Source: Saprospiraceae bacterium
GTDB lineage: Bacteria; Bacteroidota; Bacteroidia; Chitinophagales; Saprospiraceae
Assembly: GCA_022448945.1 (NCBI GenBank)
Contig: JAKVCV010000011.1
Coordinates: 104,416-168,415, forward strand
Direction: 5' to 3'
Length of the DNA: 64,000 bases
The position numbers and the translations under genes are program-made. The notes beneath the pieces were generated by a model that did not search any database, had not been told where the DNA came from, and saw nothing but the letters and a program-made list of their open reading frames with translations. Shown here in pieces: positions 44,510 through 54,079 of the stretch; position 1 is the stretch's first letter; each line of letters opens with the position of its first letter.

Positions 44510-44858
44510 GTAATAATTTTTTCGAGATGATTTAAATCATTGGTTTAAGCGCTTTTTAAAAACACTTCATTTTTCCAGAAGTTAATGGTTATTGATTCTG
44601 TAATAAACAAATCAGAACTAATGGGAACGAATATTTACAAACTACTATACTTAAACTTTACCCTATAAATATACAGGATAATACCTCAAATTCAAATTCA
44701 AATTCCTTTAAATTTTGTATGCAAAAATTCTACCAACTTTGACGCACTGAGAAAAAATAAAAGAATTTATACCTAATTAAGGTTTAAGGAGGGGTTTTTC
44801 TTTGACGAAAAACGCTTACTAATATTTCAATGATTTAAATGTAAAGAAGTTTGACCAA
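44510..44858. other. Intergenic region, small hairpin and hexamer repeat
   Basis: 349 bp without a supportable gene. It contains three tandem CAAATT units (44687-44704) and a perfect 7-bp hairpin GTTTTTC/GAAAAAC with a 6-nt loop (44794-44813) downstream of frr. The hairpin lacks a U-tract on either strand, so I do not call it a terminator. Confidence 0.5.
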
Positions 44859-45422
44859 TTATATCGTCATAATATCTTCTTCTTTCAATTTCATCAGACT
44901 GTCTACTTTAGCGCTATATTTGTCTGTCAGGTCCTGAACAATACCTTCTTTGACCTTTCCAGCGTCTTCTGAAAAACCATCTTTAACAGCCTGTTTAATT
45001 TCATTCATTACATCACGCCTTGCATTGCGGATACTTATTTTTGCCTTCTCCACCAAGACTGCAACCTGCTTAATCAGATTTATTCTTCGCTCTTCTGTAA
45101 GAACAGGTAAAACAACCCTGATAATTTCACCATCATTTTGAGGAGTAACGCCCATGTTCGCCTGGAAAATTGCCTGTTCGATTATAGGGAGCATTGTCTT
45201 TTCCCAAGGTGTTATCACCAAAGTCCTACCATCAAGTGCTTTTACATTTGCCACTTGATTTATTGGTGTCAGTGTCCCATAGTAGTCAACCTTTAGTCCA
45301 TTGAACATTGTAGCTGAGGCTTTACCTGAACGTATCCTGGAAGCTTCTTTTTTGAAATGTTCTATAGAACTTTGCATACTTTCTTCTGAAGCTTCAATAT
45401 ACAAATCTAGTTCTTCATCCAT
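44859..45422 (-). CDS. frr: Ribosome recycling factor
   Basis: 187 residues, standard length. Splits post-termination ribosomes together with EF-G. Signature elements: FKKEASRIRSGKASATMFNG, VDYYGTLTPINQVANVKAL, LVITPWEKTMLPIIEQAI, VLPVLTEERRINLIKQV. It is last in the translation block, 233 bp after pyrH, a wide gap that may hold its own promoter. Confidence 0.97.
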   Translation of the reverse strand: MDEELDLYIEASEESMQSSIEHFKKEASRIRSGKASATMFNGLKVDYYGTLTPINQVANVKALDGRTLVITPWEKTMLPIIEQAIFQANMGVTPQNDGEIIRVVLPVLTEERRINLIKQVAVLVEKAKISIRNARRDVMNEIKQAVKDGFSEDAGKVKEGIVQDLTDKYSAKVDSLMKLKEEDIMTI

Positions 45423-45655
45423 GATTGCTATATTATAAGATTAATAAGATGGTATAAATGATTACTATTGATTTTATGCACAATAATTAGAATTACACTC
45501 CATTTTAAGGCATTATATCTAAACAAACAAACAAAAGGGAATGAAATTATTTATTTTTTAGCTATCCAGTTCCTTTATTTGTTTATCTAATATGATAATA
45601 GCTTATAAAATTGTTCTAGAAATAAATTATACTTTCTGTTGGAATGTATACAAGT

Positions 45656-46366
45656 TTATTGAACCAATGTTCCTATAGTCTCCCCCTGAATGATCCTAGA
45701 TAAATTACTGGGTTCACCTATATCGAATACAACTATTGGCATATCATTTTCATGACACATGGTAAATGCTGTCATATCCATAATATTCAACTTTGCATTA
45801 ATGACCTCAGAAAAAGAAACATTTTCATATTTCGTAGCAGATGGGTCTTTTTCTGGATCAGCGGTGTATATTCCATCAACACGAGTGCCTTTTAGTATAA
45901 CATCTGCATTAATTTCACTTGCTCTAAGCGCAGCTGCCGAATCAGTAGTGAAGTATGGGTTTCCCGTTCCTGCAGAAAAAATTATTACCCTCCCTTTCTG
46001 AAGATGTGAAATTGCTCGTCTTCTGATATAGGGTTCAGCTATCTGGTCCATAGATATAGCAGTCATAAGTCGAGTAAAAACTCCATTTTTTTCAAGCGCA
46101 CTTTGTAAAGCCAACCCATTAATAACTGTAGCCAGCATACCCATATAATCTCCTTGAACACGCTCTATATTTGACTTGCCTGCCTGTAAGCCTCTAAATA
46201 TATTCCCCCCTCCTATTACAATAGCTAATTCAACTCCTTTATCTACAATAGATTTGATTTCAACAGCATAATGCTGCAACATTTCAGGATTAATTCCAAA
46301 ATCATCTTTCCCCATTAAGGATTCACCACTTAATTTCAAAAGAACTCTTTTATAACGTATAGACAT
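45656..46366 (-). CDS. pyrH: UMP kinase
   Basis: 236 residues, hexameric bacterial UMP kinase (amino-acid-kinase fold) making UDP from UMP. Motifs: RVLLKLSGESLMGKDDFGI, IVIGGGNIFRGLQAGKSN, TRLMTAISMDQIAEPYIRRR, FSAGTGNPYFTTDSAAALRA, TRVDGIYTADPEKDPSA. It sits between tsf and frr in the usual bacterial order, but a clear terminator after tsf implies separate transcription. Confidence 0.97.
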   Translation of the reverse strand: MSIRYKRVLLKLSGESLMGKDDFGINPEMLQHYAVEIKSIVDKGVELAIVIGGGNIFRGLQAGKSNIERVQGDYMGMLATVINGLALQSALEKNGVFTRLMTAISMDQIAEPYIRRRAISHLQKGRVIIFSAGTGNPYFTTDSAAALRASEINADVILKGTRVDGIYTADPEKDPSATKYENVSFSEVINAKLNIMDMTAFTMCHENDMPIVVFDIGEPSNLSRIIQGETIGTLVQ

Positions 46367-46445
46367 GAACTTAAAGATTAAAATTTGTACTAGTGAATTA
46401 ACTATTTAATAGTATTAGCTATATTACAAAAAGGGATTTAATAAT

Positions 46446-46478
46446 CAAAAAAAAAGCGCCCCATAAAAATGAGACGCT
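46446..46478 (-). terminator. Intrinsic terminator after tsf
   Basis: On the minus strand AGCGTCTCAT/ATGGGGCGCT forms a 10-bp stem (two G-U pairs) around a TTTT loop and is followed by nine T (46455-46447). It starts 8 bp past the tsf stop and separates rpsB-tsf from pyrH. Confidence 0.85.
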
Positions 46479-46486
46479 AATATTTT

Positions 46487-47326
46487 TTAACCAAGAGTTA
46501 CATGTTTGAACCCTGTAACTGTCAATTCTTTATCAAGAGAAAGAATATATTGTTTAACTGTTTCTTTCTGCTCCGCTTTAACATATTCCTGATTCAATAA
46601 AGTTTTCTCTTTGTAAAATTTGCCTAATTTCCCCTGAGCAATTCTTTCAAGTAAATTCTCAGGTTTGCCTTCCTGGCGTGCTTGGTCCATACCAATTTCA
46701 ATCTCTTTTTGAACGACTGAAGGGTCAACGCCATCTTTGTCTACAGCAATAGGCTTCATGGCTGCTACCTGCATAGCAACATTTCTACCCGCTTCGGCCA
46801 AACCATCAACAGATTTATTAAAGCCAACTACAACTCCTGCCTTATGCCCCATGTGTATATATGAAACAACATGAGCAGCTTCAATTCTTTCGTATGAAGC
46901 CAATTCTATTTTTTCACCAATAATTCCTGTTTTCTCTATAAGTTTATCCGCTACCGTTTGCCCTTCGAAAGAAACGGCAAGTAAAGCTTCTTTATTTTCA
47001 GGAAACTGTTGCAATGCAACTTTCGCCACTGCATTAACAAATGCAACAAAGTCATCATTTTTGGCAACAAAATCAGTCTCACAACCCACGCGGACAACAA
47101 TACCTTTTGCATTGTCATCAGAAGTAATAGCAATTACTACCCCCTCTTTTGCGTCACGGTCGGCGCGTTTTTCTGTCATCTTCTGACCTTTCTTACGTAA
47201 GTATTCAATTGCAGCTTCCATTTCGCCATTAGCTTCAACCAATGCCTTTTTACAATCCATCATTCCAGCTCCGGTTTGATCCCGAAGTTTTTTTACATCT
47301 TTTGCAGAAATTTTAATAGTATCCAT
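46487..47326 (-). CDS. tsf: Translation elongation factor Ts
   Basis: 279 residues. Nucleotide-exchange factor for EF-Tu. The N-terminal UBA-like domain holds VKKLRDQTGAGMMDCKKAL, followed by VRVGCETDFVAKNDDFV and the core dimerisation region (SYIHMGHKAGVVVGFNKS). C-terminal MKPIAVDKDGVDPSVVQKE and KFYKEKTLLNQEYVK are typical. Directly downstream of rpsB (106 bp), the canonical pair, and ends at a strong terminator. Confidence 0.97.
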   Translation of the reverse strand: MDTIKISAKDVKKLRDQTGAGMMDCKKALVEANGEMEAAIEYLRKKGQKMTEKRADRDAKEGVVIAITSDDNAKGIVVRVGCETDFVAKNDDFVAFVNAVAKVALQQFPENKEALLAVSFEGQTVADKLIEKTGIIGEKIELASYERIEAAHVVSYIHMGHKAGVVVGFNKSVDGLAEAGRNVAMQVAAMKPIAVDKDGVDPSVVQKEIEIGMDQARQEGKPENLLERIAQGKLGKFYKEKTLLNQEYVKAEQKETVKQYILSLDKELTVTGFKHVTLG

Positions 47327-47432
47327 TACAAATAAAAATTATAATACAAAACTCTTTTAGCGTAGTCTGAACAAATGCTAGTTAAAAAAGAGTTATAGTT
47401 GTTAAAAGAAAAATTTTAATTCGAATCTAAGA

Positions 47433-48164
47433 TTAAGAAGAAACTTCTTCTTGTTTACTTCTCTCTTCTTTTGCTTGATTTCTTTCATCCAAACCCTGCT
47501 TAATCGCATCAACAAGGTAATCAATAATGATTTTTATAGATTTTGAAGCATCATCATTAGCCGGAATGGCGAAATCCACCTTATTAGGGTCTGAATTTGT
47601 ATCTACAATACCAATTGTTTTAATCCCTAAACGAGTAGCTTCCGCAACGGCAAGGTGTTCATGGTTAATGTCAAGAACAAGCAATGCATTGGGCAACCTA
47701 TTCAATTGAGACATACCCCCAAACACTTTTTCCAATTTAACATGTGTGCGAGTTAAAGTCAGACGTTCTTTTTTAGTTACGTTATCAAAAGAGCCATTAT
47801 GTAGCATCGTTTGAATTTTTTGCATCTTGCGAATAGACTTGCGGATTGTAGGGAAATTAGTCATCATCCCCCCCAACCAACGATCAGTAACATATGGCAT
47901 CCCAACGCTTTTGGCTGCTGCTGTTACAATTTCTCTAGCTTGTTTTTTTGTTCCGACAAACATAATTTTTTTGCCAGATTTTGCCATTTGACGAAGGGCT
48001 TTACCAGCGTTTTCTAAACCTTCAATAGTGCGATTCAGATCAATAACATGGATACCTTTACGTTCCATGAAAATATAAGGACTCATTTTGGGATTCCACT
48101 TTCTTTTCATGTGTCCAAAATGACACCCAGCATCCAAAAGTTCTTTATGTGATGGAGTTTGCAT
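47433..48164 (-). CDS. rpsB: 30S ribosomal protein S2
   Basis: 243 residues. Motifs LLDAGCHFGHMKRKWNPKM, IFMERKGIHVIDLNRTIEGL, DRWLGGMMTNFPTIRKSI and TIGIVDTNSDPNKVDFAIPA identify S2. The acidic/basic C-terminal tail (NQAKEERSKQEEVSS) is typical of this phylum. It lies 126 bp after rpsI. A long-loop hairpin is present between it and tsf (47350-47394). Confidence 0.97.
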   Translation of the reverse strand: MQTPSHKELLDAGCHFGHMKRKWNPKMSPYIFMERKGIHVIDLNRTIEGLENAGKALRQMAKSGKKIMFVGTKKQAREIVTAAAKSVGMPYVTDRWLGGMMTNFPTIRKSIRKMQKIQTMLHNGSFDNVTKKERLTLTRTHVKLEKVFGGMSQLNRLPNALLVLDINHEHLAVAEATRLGIKTIGIVDTNSDPNKVDFAIPANDDASKSIKIIIDYLVDAIKQGLDERNQAKEERSKQEEVSS

Positions 48165-48290
48165 ATTATATAATTCGATTTTGATAAACTTTTCTTTACA
48201 ACTTAATCTTGTAATTAAAAGCTTAGGATTAATGTTAAATTAAATGAGGACAATAATTCTCTTGTCCTTAAAAAAAAGATAGACAAAAAA

Positions 48291-48677
48291 TTAACGCTTA
48301 CTGAACTGGAAGCTTTTACGTGCCTTCGGTTTACCATATTTTTTACGCTCAACAGAACGCGGGTCACGAGACATCAACTTAGCAGCTTTGAGTGGTTCAC
48401 GAAATTCTTCATTGATTTTGCATAAAGCACGAGAAATTCCCAAGCGAACAGCTTCAGCTTGTCCTTTAACGCCGCCACCTTTCACATTTACTTTAATGTC
48501 ATAATTGCTGAGAACATCTACTATATTAAGCGGCTCAACAACTTTTCCCTGAATATGATTTACAGGAAAGTATTCCTTATAATCCTTGTTATTAATTAGA
48601 ATGTTTCCTTTCCCTTGTCTAAGATAAACACGTGCAACAGCAGATTTTCTACGTCCTAATCCATTTATAATTTCCAT
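48291..48677 (-). CDS. rpsI: 30S ribosomal protein S9
   Basis: 128 residues, full length. GLGRRKSAVARVYLRQGKGN at the start and the basic C-terminal tail (RDPRSVERKKYGKPKARKSF then QFSKR) whose last Arg reaches the P-site tRNA. Follows rplM by 11 bp in the universal L13-S9 operon. Confidence 0.98.
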   Translation of the reverse strand: MEIINGLGRRKSAVARVYLRQGKGNILINNKDYKEYFPVNHIQGKVVEPLNIVDVLSNYDIKVNVKGGGVKGQAEAVRLGISRALCKINEEFREPLKAAKLMSRDPRSVERKKYGKPKARKSFQFSKR

Positions 48678-48688
48678 AATAATTTCTT

Positions 48689-49135
48689 TTATTTAATCTC
48701 TAGTTTGGAAGGTTTTTGAGCCTGATGACAATGCTCTGAACCTTCATAAACAAATAGTTTTTTGTACATGGCATTACCCAATTTATTTTTAGGCAACATT
48801 CCTTTTACTGCCATTTCAATTAAACGGTTTGGATGTTTTTCCAGAATTTGCGCTGGCGTTCTTTGCTTTTGCCCACCCGGATATCCTGAGTGAGTGTAAT
48901 GCACCTTTTGCGTTAATTTATTGCCTGTGAGAAGTACTTTCTCAGCATTCAGAACAATAACATAATCACCACAATCTACATGAGGAGTATAACAAGGTTT
49001 GTGTTTGCCACGCAATACAGTAGCAATTTTTGAAGCAAGACGTCCCAAAGGTTGCCCCTCTGCGTCTACCACAAACCAGGAATAAGATACTGTTTCTTTC
49101 CTAGCAGATTGAGTTTTATAGCTCAATGTATCCAC
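48689..49135 (-). CDS. rplM: 50S ribosomal protein L13
   Basis: 148 residues starting at a GTG (49135); the N-terminus [10 protein letters not shown] is the usual Bacteroidota L13 start and an in-frame stop lies just upstream, so GTG is well supported. Motifs: [73 protein letters not shown]. First gene of the translation block. Confidence 0.97.
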   Translation of the reverse strand: MDTLSYKTQSARKETVSYSWFVVDAEGQPLGRLASKIATVLRGKHKPCYTPHVDCGDYVIVLNAEKVLLTGNKLTQKVHYTHSGYPGGQKQRTPAQILEKHPNRLIEMAVKGMLPKNKLGNAMYKKLFVYEGSEHCHQAQKPSKLEIK

Positions 49136-49209
49136 AATTATTATAATTTAGTAATTAAAAAAATCCTTTCAGGCTTCGCCCAAACAATACAGTTGAAACA
49201 AAGCGAATG

Positions 49210-49217
49210 CAAAAGTA
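49210..49217 (-). promoter_or_regulatory. -7 promoter box (TACTTTTG) upstream of rplM
   Basis: On the minus strand TACTTTTG matches TAnnTTTG, preceded by a T-rich stretch about 20 nt upstream instead of a sharp -33 TTG. The start point near 49203 would leave a ~70-nt leader before the GTG of rplM, room for the autogenous control usual for ribosomal operons. Confidence 0.5.
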
Positions 49218-49367
49218 CAATTCGATTGTTTAAAAAAAAAACTTTTTATTATTTTTTTGAAAAAAAAACACATAATCCATTGATAAACAGGAAATATTTC
49301 GCTACATGATTTTAATCACACTCCAAAAATTAGTTTTTGTATCCTCTGCAATTGATAATGCAAAACC

Positions 49368-50354
49368 TCAATAGGGGGTAACGATCAATTTTTGTTGAAA
49401 TAAAAGATTACCTGTTTTATCATTAATAGTAAGGAGATAATTTCCAACAGGAAGGCGAGTTGTTGGTATCTCTACCAATTCATTCGATGCATTAAACAAA
49501 ATCGTCCTTTCATACACAAATTGGCCTAACATATTAAAAAGTGAAATTTTTACATTCAAGTCATAACTAATCCATGATCGTATTGAAATATTACGTCCTT
49601 GCTGAACTGGATTAGGATAAATTACAATATGATTTATATTTGGAGATGTCATAGACGGGTGTAAATTTACAATATTGGATATTGTCATGGCCCCATCATA
49701 ATCTTTCTGAACAAAACGATAGTATTGGTTTTGATATCGCAATTCCATATCCCAAAACTCATATTTTAGTTGGCCAACATACTCCCCCATGCCATCAACA
49801 AATCCCACAACATCCCAATCTATTCCATTAAAACTCTTTTGTACCTCAAAACCCGAATTATTTTCTTCTAAATAAGTATACCAATATAAATACCCTTTGC
49901 GATCAATAATTTTCGCAAATAAAGGTGAAGCTTCTATGGGAAGGACAGCTATATAACATCCTCCGTCATCCTCACTATAACTGCGCGCATTAGCACCACT
50001 ATAACCATTAGATGAGGCAAAAAACGATGGACAGGTTGCTGGATTATCATAATAAATATTGCTATACCCAGACCCATCTATACCTTTATAAAAAATACAA
50101 TTTTGCGTGCTTAAGACAATATTTTTATTATAGCCAGAAAGACTATCACCAAAATACAAATCACAATTATACGTTGACATATAAGAATCACTAATCATTC
50201 CTGAAGCAACTCCACCTCCAAAAACATGTTTACAGGTGTCCGCTCCATTAAAATTTAAACTCATAAACCCAGAGCCAGCACCTCCCCAAAAAGCAGTCTG
50301 CCCTAATAGGATATTAGAATATAAGATTAACGCTATACTTAAAAGCTTATTCAT
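49368..50354 (-). CDS. T9SS-exported protein of unknown function
   Basis: 328 residues. Signal peptide (NILLGQT). The N-terminal part has short Gly/Ser-rich motifs (AFWGGAGSGFMS, CKHVFGGGVASG, GIDGSGYSN). A middle Ig-like section at about 150-230 has SGFEVQKSFNGIDWDVVGFV and YRFVQKDYDGAM, common ahead of sorting domains. The T9SS type-A domain follows (IVIYPNPVQQGRNISIRSW through GNYLLTINDKT). It starts 20 bp after the SUMF1-like gene, so both are probably one unit. Confidence 0.78.
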   Translation of the reverse strand: MNKLLSIALILYSNILLGQTAFWGGAGSGFMSLNFNGADTCKHVFGGGVASGMISDSYMSTYNCDLYFGDSLSGYNKNIVLSTQNCIFYKGIDGSGYSNIYYDNPATCPSFFASSNGYSGANARSYSEDDGGCYIAVLPIEASPLFAKIIDRKGYLYWYTYLEENNSGFEVQKSFNGIDWDVVGFVDGMGEYVGQLKYEFWDMELRYQNQYYRFVQKDYDGAMTISNIVNLHPSMTSPNINHIVIYPNPVQQGRNISIRSWISYDLNVKISLFNMLGQFVYERTILFNASNELVEIPTTRLPVGNYLLTINDKTGNLLFQQKLIVTPY

Positions 50355-50374
50355 CTTTGAACAATTTCGTTTGT

Positions 50375-51823
50375 TTAACGGACTCCTCTTCCTCCTATAT
50401 TTAACCCTCTTTGACCACTTTGGTAATAGGAATAAGACCTGTCAGACACCCTGTGATATGAGGCCGAAGCATTCCAGCCCCCTCCGCGAAGTGCACTTCC
50501 ACTAACAGAAGAATTAGAACTAATGGAAGCCTGTTGATTGGGCCAGCTACTTTGATTGGCGTAACCAGCAGAAGGCGCTACACTTAACTCCCCATCTCCT
50601 AAATTACCTGTAAATCCACTTCCGGCGGTATGCCTTGTTGTAATTGCCCTTTCATACACATTCCCAGTCAATTCCATAACGCCATAATATCCGGCACCTG
50701 CTTCTAATCTAGTAGTTCCGGCATTTGCTGCGAACCCACAACGAAGTGGACCTCTTACTACTGAGGATAAACTGCCAGATCCATAATTGGCAATCCCACC
50801 ACCGGCAGTAATTGTATTGGAGACACCCTCTGTCGGTGATCCATCATTTTGAACCGTCGGGCCGGCATCTGTAATAATACTAGACCCCCAGGCATATTCC
50901 CCTGCTACAGGTGCGCCTGGACCTCTGCATATTTTTTCAAACTCTAACTCAGTCATAGGGCGCAATGCCGCCCAATCCATATATGCAAGAAAATCTGTCC
51001 AGGCCAAATAATTCATAGCTCGATGAGGAGTATTAGCAATCAATACTGGCCATGTTCCAGAAATATTAGTTCGATATGTAGTAGAGCCTTTAGATTGACG
51101 TGCTGCCCCTTGATCAGAAGTTAATAAATTCACAAAATCAACATATTGCCCTTGTGAAATTTCATATTTCATACAATATATTTCAGCGTATCCTTTGGGG
51201 TAAGCTGCGGGCAAAGCTACCGGTCGGTAAGTCGATACTGCTGTATATATACTGCCTGGAGCAGACCCAGCAGAAATAGCTCCTTCAGAAGTAATCCATA
51301 GTGGATTTGAGCTGTTACCATCTTTAAATGACCCGGTAGAAGTATTTCCATCGCCTACCTGAAAACTATCCTGTGGTATTTGCACCATTTCAATTCCTAG
51401 GACACGAAAATCAAATTCCCCCACCGGCAAAGCTGACATACGAATTGAAACAGCTGTGTTTGAAACATTACCAACACCATCGGAACTCCTTCTAAGAAAT
51501 AGCCCCTTGGCTACAGAACCATCTTTCCCATCTATGTAGACCTCCAAAGGAGCTCCTACCGTATGAGTTAAAACATTTGTATCAATATTAACATGGGACC
51601 ATTGTCCCAATGCACAATCCTTGCGCTTAATGAATATCCATACAGCGTCATGGTTGTAAGGTGCGGCATTGCTTATCCTCCAACTATTGTCCCAACTAAT
51701 GTTAAAAGAAAGGGTAGAATCATTTGTAAGTGACACGTTACTAATTTGTATGTTGTTGGCTACAAGATCAGGACGAGATAAAGACATAAAGAAAACAATA
51801 ATAATAAAGTAAGTATCTTTCAT
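50375..51823 (-). CDS. Exported SUMF1/FGE-fold protein
   Basis: 482 residues with a signal peptide (MKDTYFIIIVFFMSLSRPDL). The N-terminal beta domain at about 25-150 (LSFNISWDNSWRISNAAPYN) is followed by the C-type-lectin-like SUMF1 fold: IYCMKYEISQGQYVDFVNLL, LRPMTELEFEKICRGPG, YYGVMELTGNVYERAITTRH and the closing RGGGWNASASYHRVSDR. By family it may be a binding or scaffold protein; formylglycine-generating activity would need the active-site Cys pair and a sulfatase partner, neither of which I can show. No sulfatase is in the window. Confidence 0.82.
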   Translation of the reverse strand: MKDTYFIIIVFFMSLSRPDLVANNIQISNVSLTNDSTLSFNISWDNSWRISNAAPYNHDAVWIFIKRKDCALGQWSHVNIDTNVLTHTVGAPLEVYIDGKDGSVAKGLFLRRSSDGVGNVSNTAVSIRMSALPVGEFDFRVLGIEMVQIPQDSFQVGDGNTSTGSFKDGNSSNPLWITSEGAISAGSAPGSIYTAVSTYRPVALPAAYPKGYAEIYCMKYEISQGQYVDFVNLLTSDQGAARQSKGSTTYRTNISGTWPVLIANTPHRAMNYLAWTDFLAYMDWAALRPMTELEFEKICRGPGAPVAGEYAWGSSIITDAGPTVQNDGSPTEGVSNTITAGGGIANYGSGSLSSVVRGPLRCGFAANAGTTRLEAGAGYYGVMELTGNVYERAITTRHTAGSGFTGNLGDGELSVAPSAGYANQSSWPNQQASISSNSSVSGSALRGGGWNASASYHRVSDRSYSYYQSGQRGLNIGGRGVR

Positions 51824-52206
51824 AATGCATTAAATTTATTTTACTGCAACTAACTCAAATTGAAATTCAAACGGCGAATTGTAAAAAAAGCACAAAATCT
51901 ATGATTTTTGGAACAAATAAAAGCAAACTGATAAATTTATAACATGTATGAAGCATATCAATGGGATTTTACCCGACCAAATAGTTGTTCTGGCTCAAAA
52001 ATTGTATTTTAGAACCTGCTTCGTCTTTGCAAAAGCAATAAACAACTAACATCTTTATAAGATAAGACTATAAATCATTTGGGAATTGTGAAGTGAAGTA
52101 CTAAATATACAATTTTTTGCTTCAAATTCAAAATCTTAATAAATTGATCAGCAACACTTTATTAATTTATTTTGCTTAATAGTAATACAAGAGAACCAAC
52201 ACTATA
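51824..52206. other. Divergent intergenic region, no gene seen
   Basis: 383 bp between the SUMF1-like gene and the DUF4294 gene. AT-rich, with no open frame, RNA gene, clear terminator or consensus promoter that I can support. Confidence 0.5.
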
Positions 52207-52839
52207 GTGACAACAAAAAAAATACTAACATTATTGATTTCATTGCTACCTTTGGTGGCTTCATCACAACCTCCTTCAAAACTATGGGCAGGAGAATACT
52301 ATGGTACCACAACCATAGACGGGCAAGTAATCAAAATTCTAATTATTGATGGAGATACTATACCTGTCGTTAACATGGAGGGGATCCAAATAACGCAAAA
52401 ACGGAACTTCAAAAACAAAGATGAAAGACGCAGGTATAGACAATGGAGAAAATATGCTGCAAAAGTATACCCTTATGCAGCTGAAGCCATTCGTGTTTTT
52501 CGACAACTGGAGGAAGAAACCCAGAATATGAAAAAAAGAAAAAAACGTAAATATGGTCGTAAAAAAGAAAAGGAATTAAAACCTAAATATATAGAAGATC
52601 TAAAAAAACTAACAAAATCTCAAGGTTTTATTCTTATAAAAATGGTAGAACGCGAACTAAACAAACCCTTTTTTGATGTAGTAGTACAAATAGAAGGAAG
52701 ATGGGCTGCAATGAAATGGCAAATGCTTGGCAGATGGTATGGTTATAATTTAAAAAAAGGTTACAACCCCAAAAAAGACCCGCTCCTTGAGTCAATTCTT
52801 CAAGATCTAAACATATCCTATGGCATCCAAAAAAAATAA
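52207..52839 (+). CDS. DUF4294 domain exported protein
   Basis: 210 residues from a GTG start (52207), which gives a good signal peptide (TLLISLLPLVASSQPP). The mature domain has IDGQVIKILIIDGDTIPVVN, RRYRQWRKYAAKVYPYAAEA and GFILIKMVERELNKPFFDVV, the features of DUF4294, a Bacteroidota-specific family with a very basic middle (KKRKKRKYGRKKEKELK). Role unknown; predicted periplasmic. Monocistronic. Confidence 0.82.
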   Translation: MTTKKILTLLISLLPLVASSQPPSKLWAGEYYGTTTIDGQVIKILIIDGDTIPVVNMEGIQITQKRNFKNKDERRRYRQWRKYAAKVYPYAAEAIRVFRQLEEETQNMKKRKKRKYGRKKEKELKPKYIEDLKKLTKSQGFILIKMVERELNKPFFDVVVQIEGRWAAMKWQMLGRWYGYNLKKGYNPKKDPLLESILQDLNISYGIQKK

Positions 52840-52874
52840 TGCCATACTATTCATAATAGATAGATTTTAAAATA

Positions 52875-54038
52875 CTAATTGATAATTTCTGAGGCCTTCA
52901 TTCCACCCCATTCTACAACGGTAAATCCTTTACGTCTAACTTTAATTAATTTCTGAGTAGAAATATCTATAGATTGCATCAATGGTTTGTATACCATAAA
53001 TACACGTATCAACACCTCGGGGGATGGTGTTATTTTCAAAGGTGCATTTTGCTGATATTCTTCAGTAGAAAAGTGTATTAAGTTGTATGGGTTCTTTGCC
53101 AACTCAGGTAGCCAATAACTTATAAAATCAGTCGCTTCTCTCCTATTCAGGCCTAATAATTCAAGCTTCTCATCAAAAAAATTAGCAACATCCTTGCCTT
53201 TTACGACAAACCCTCTATTAAGATTATACTGATAACTACTCTTGCCTTCCCAAAATAAATAGGGATAGATTTTACCCGTTGATTTATCTTTCAACATCCC
53301 ATTCGGTTGTGCAGCAATGTTCCACCCCGTTGAATATGGGTAAATCGGATAAGAATGGGTTAATTCTCCTTTATATAGTAATTTGACATTAACATCCATC
53401 TCTTTTTCCGGATATAGATAAATGACAGGTTTCCTAACAACATTTATATCCACTAACTGTATGTTATCCATATAGGATTCGCTGTACATCCTTCCATGGT
53501 TAGTCCAAACCTTAAAGGGCCCAACACGGATACCCTCATAAAACCGAACTTCAAGGATTTTTTTTCCTGTAGCCAAATGCGTTCCAATCAACACGCCTGA
53601 AAACTCTTTTTCATTGACTAATAATGGACTAGAGTATGCGCCTAAGGCATCAAGGTTAGCAAATGGCGAAACAGGATGGAATTTAAGTGTCATTCTATTT
53701 TCTTTAGCAATGAAATCCTTAAATGCAAGACCGAGAATATGGTTATGTGACTCCAAGGCGGCAGCTTTATTTTCTTTTCTTGACCAACTGATATTGTTAT
53801 GCATTGAATCATATTCCCAATTTTCAAAATACAATCCTGTTTTGTAATCATCTACTAACTTATCATAACGCTTGTAGATTTCTTTTTCTGCAACTTCAAC
53901 ATCTTGGAGAAAAGATGTATCTGCTAAAAAAATTGGCGTTCTTATTTTATCAGGTTCCTGACTGTCCACGCATGCGAATACAGTAATCATTGTGATTATC
54001 ATGCTAAAATGACCAATATTGGAAGCCAAGGCTTTCAT
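52875..54038 (-). CDS. Lipoprotein with KPVIYLYP domain, unknown function
   Basis: 387 residues. N-terminal hydrophobic segment ends VFACVDS, a probable lipobox. The C-terminal two-thirds contains KPVIYLYPEKEMDVNVKLLY, YPYSTGWNIAAQPNGML, YPYLFWEGKSSYQYNL, and IHFSTEEYQQNAPLKITPSP, which mark a widespread uncharacterised bacterial family. Possibly binds the cell wall or a surface polymer, but there is no evidence for that here. Convergent with DUF4294. Confidence 0.7.
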   Translation of the reverse strand: MKALASNIGHFSMIITMITVFACVDSQEPDKIRTPIFLADTSFLQDVEVAEKEIYKRYDKLVDDYKTGLYFENWEYDSMHNNISWSRKENKAAALESHNHILGLAFKDFIAKENRMTLKFHPVSPFANLDALGAYSSPLLVNEKEFSGVLIGTHLATGKKILEVRFYEGIRVGPFKVWTNHGRMYSESYMDNIQLVDINVVRKPVIYLYPEKEMDVNVKLLYKGELTHSYPIYPYSTGWNIAAQPNGMLKDKSTGKIYPYLFWEGKSSYQYNLNRGFVVKGKDVANFFDEKLELLGLNRREATDFISYWLPELAKNPYNLIHFSTEEYQQNAPLKITPSPEVLIRVFMVYKPLMQSIDISTQKLIKVRRKGFTVVEWGGMKASEIIN

Positions 54039-54079
54039 TTTATAAATTTTGCTTTTTTCTTAAACCAGTTTACCTAAAA

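Noticed and set aside
44687..44704. Tandem CAAATT x3
   Set aside because: Three copies of an AT-rich hexamer are expected by chance; no further structure.
50375..51823. Active formylglycine-generating enzyme for sulfatases
   Set aside because: Only the SUMF1 fold is visible; no active-site Cys pair could be established and no sulfatase gene is present.
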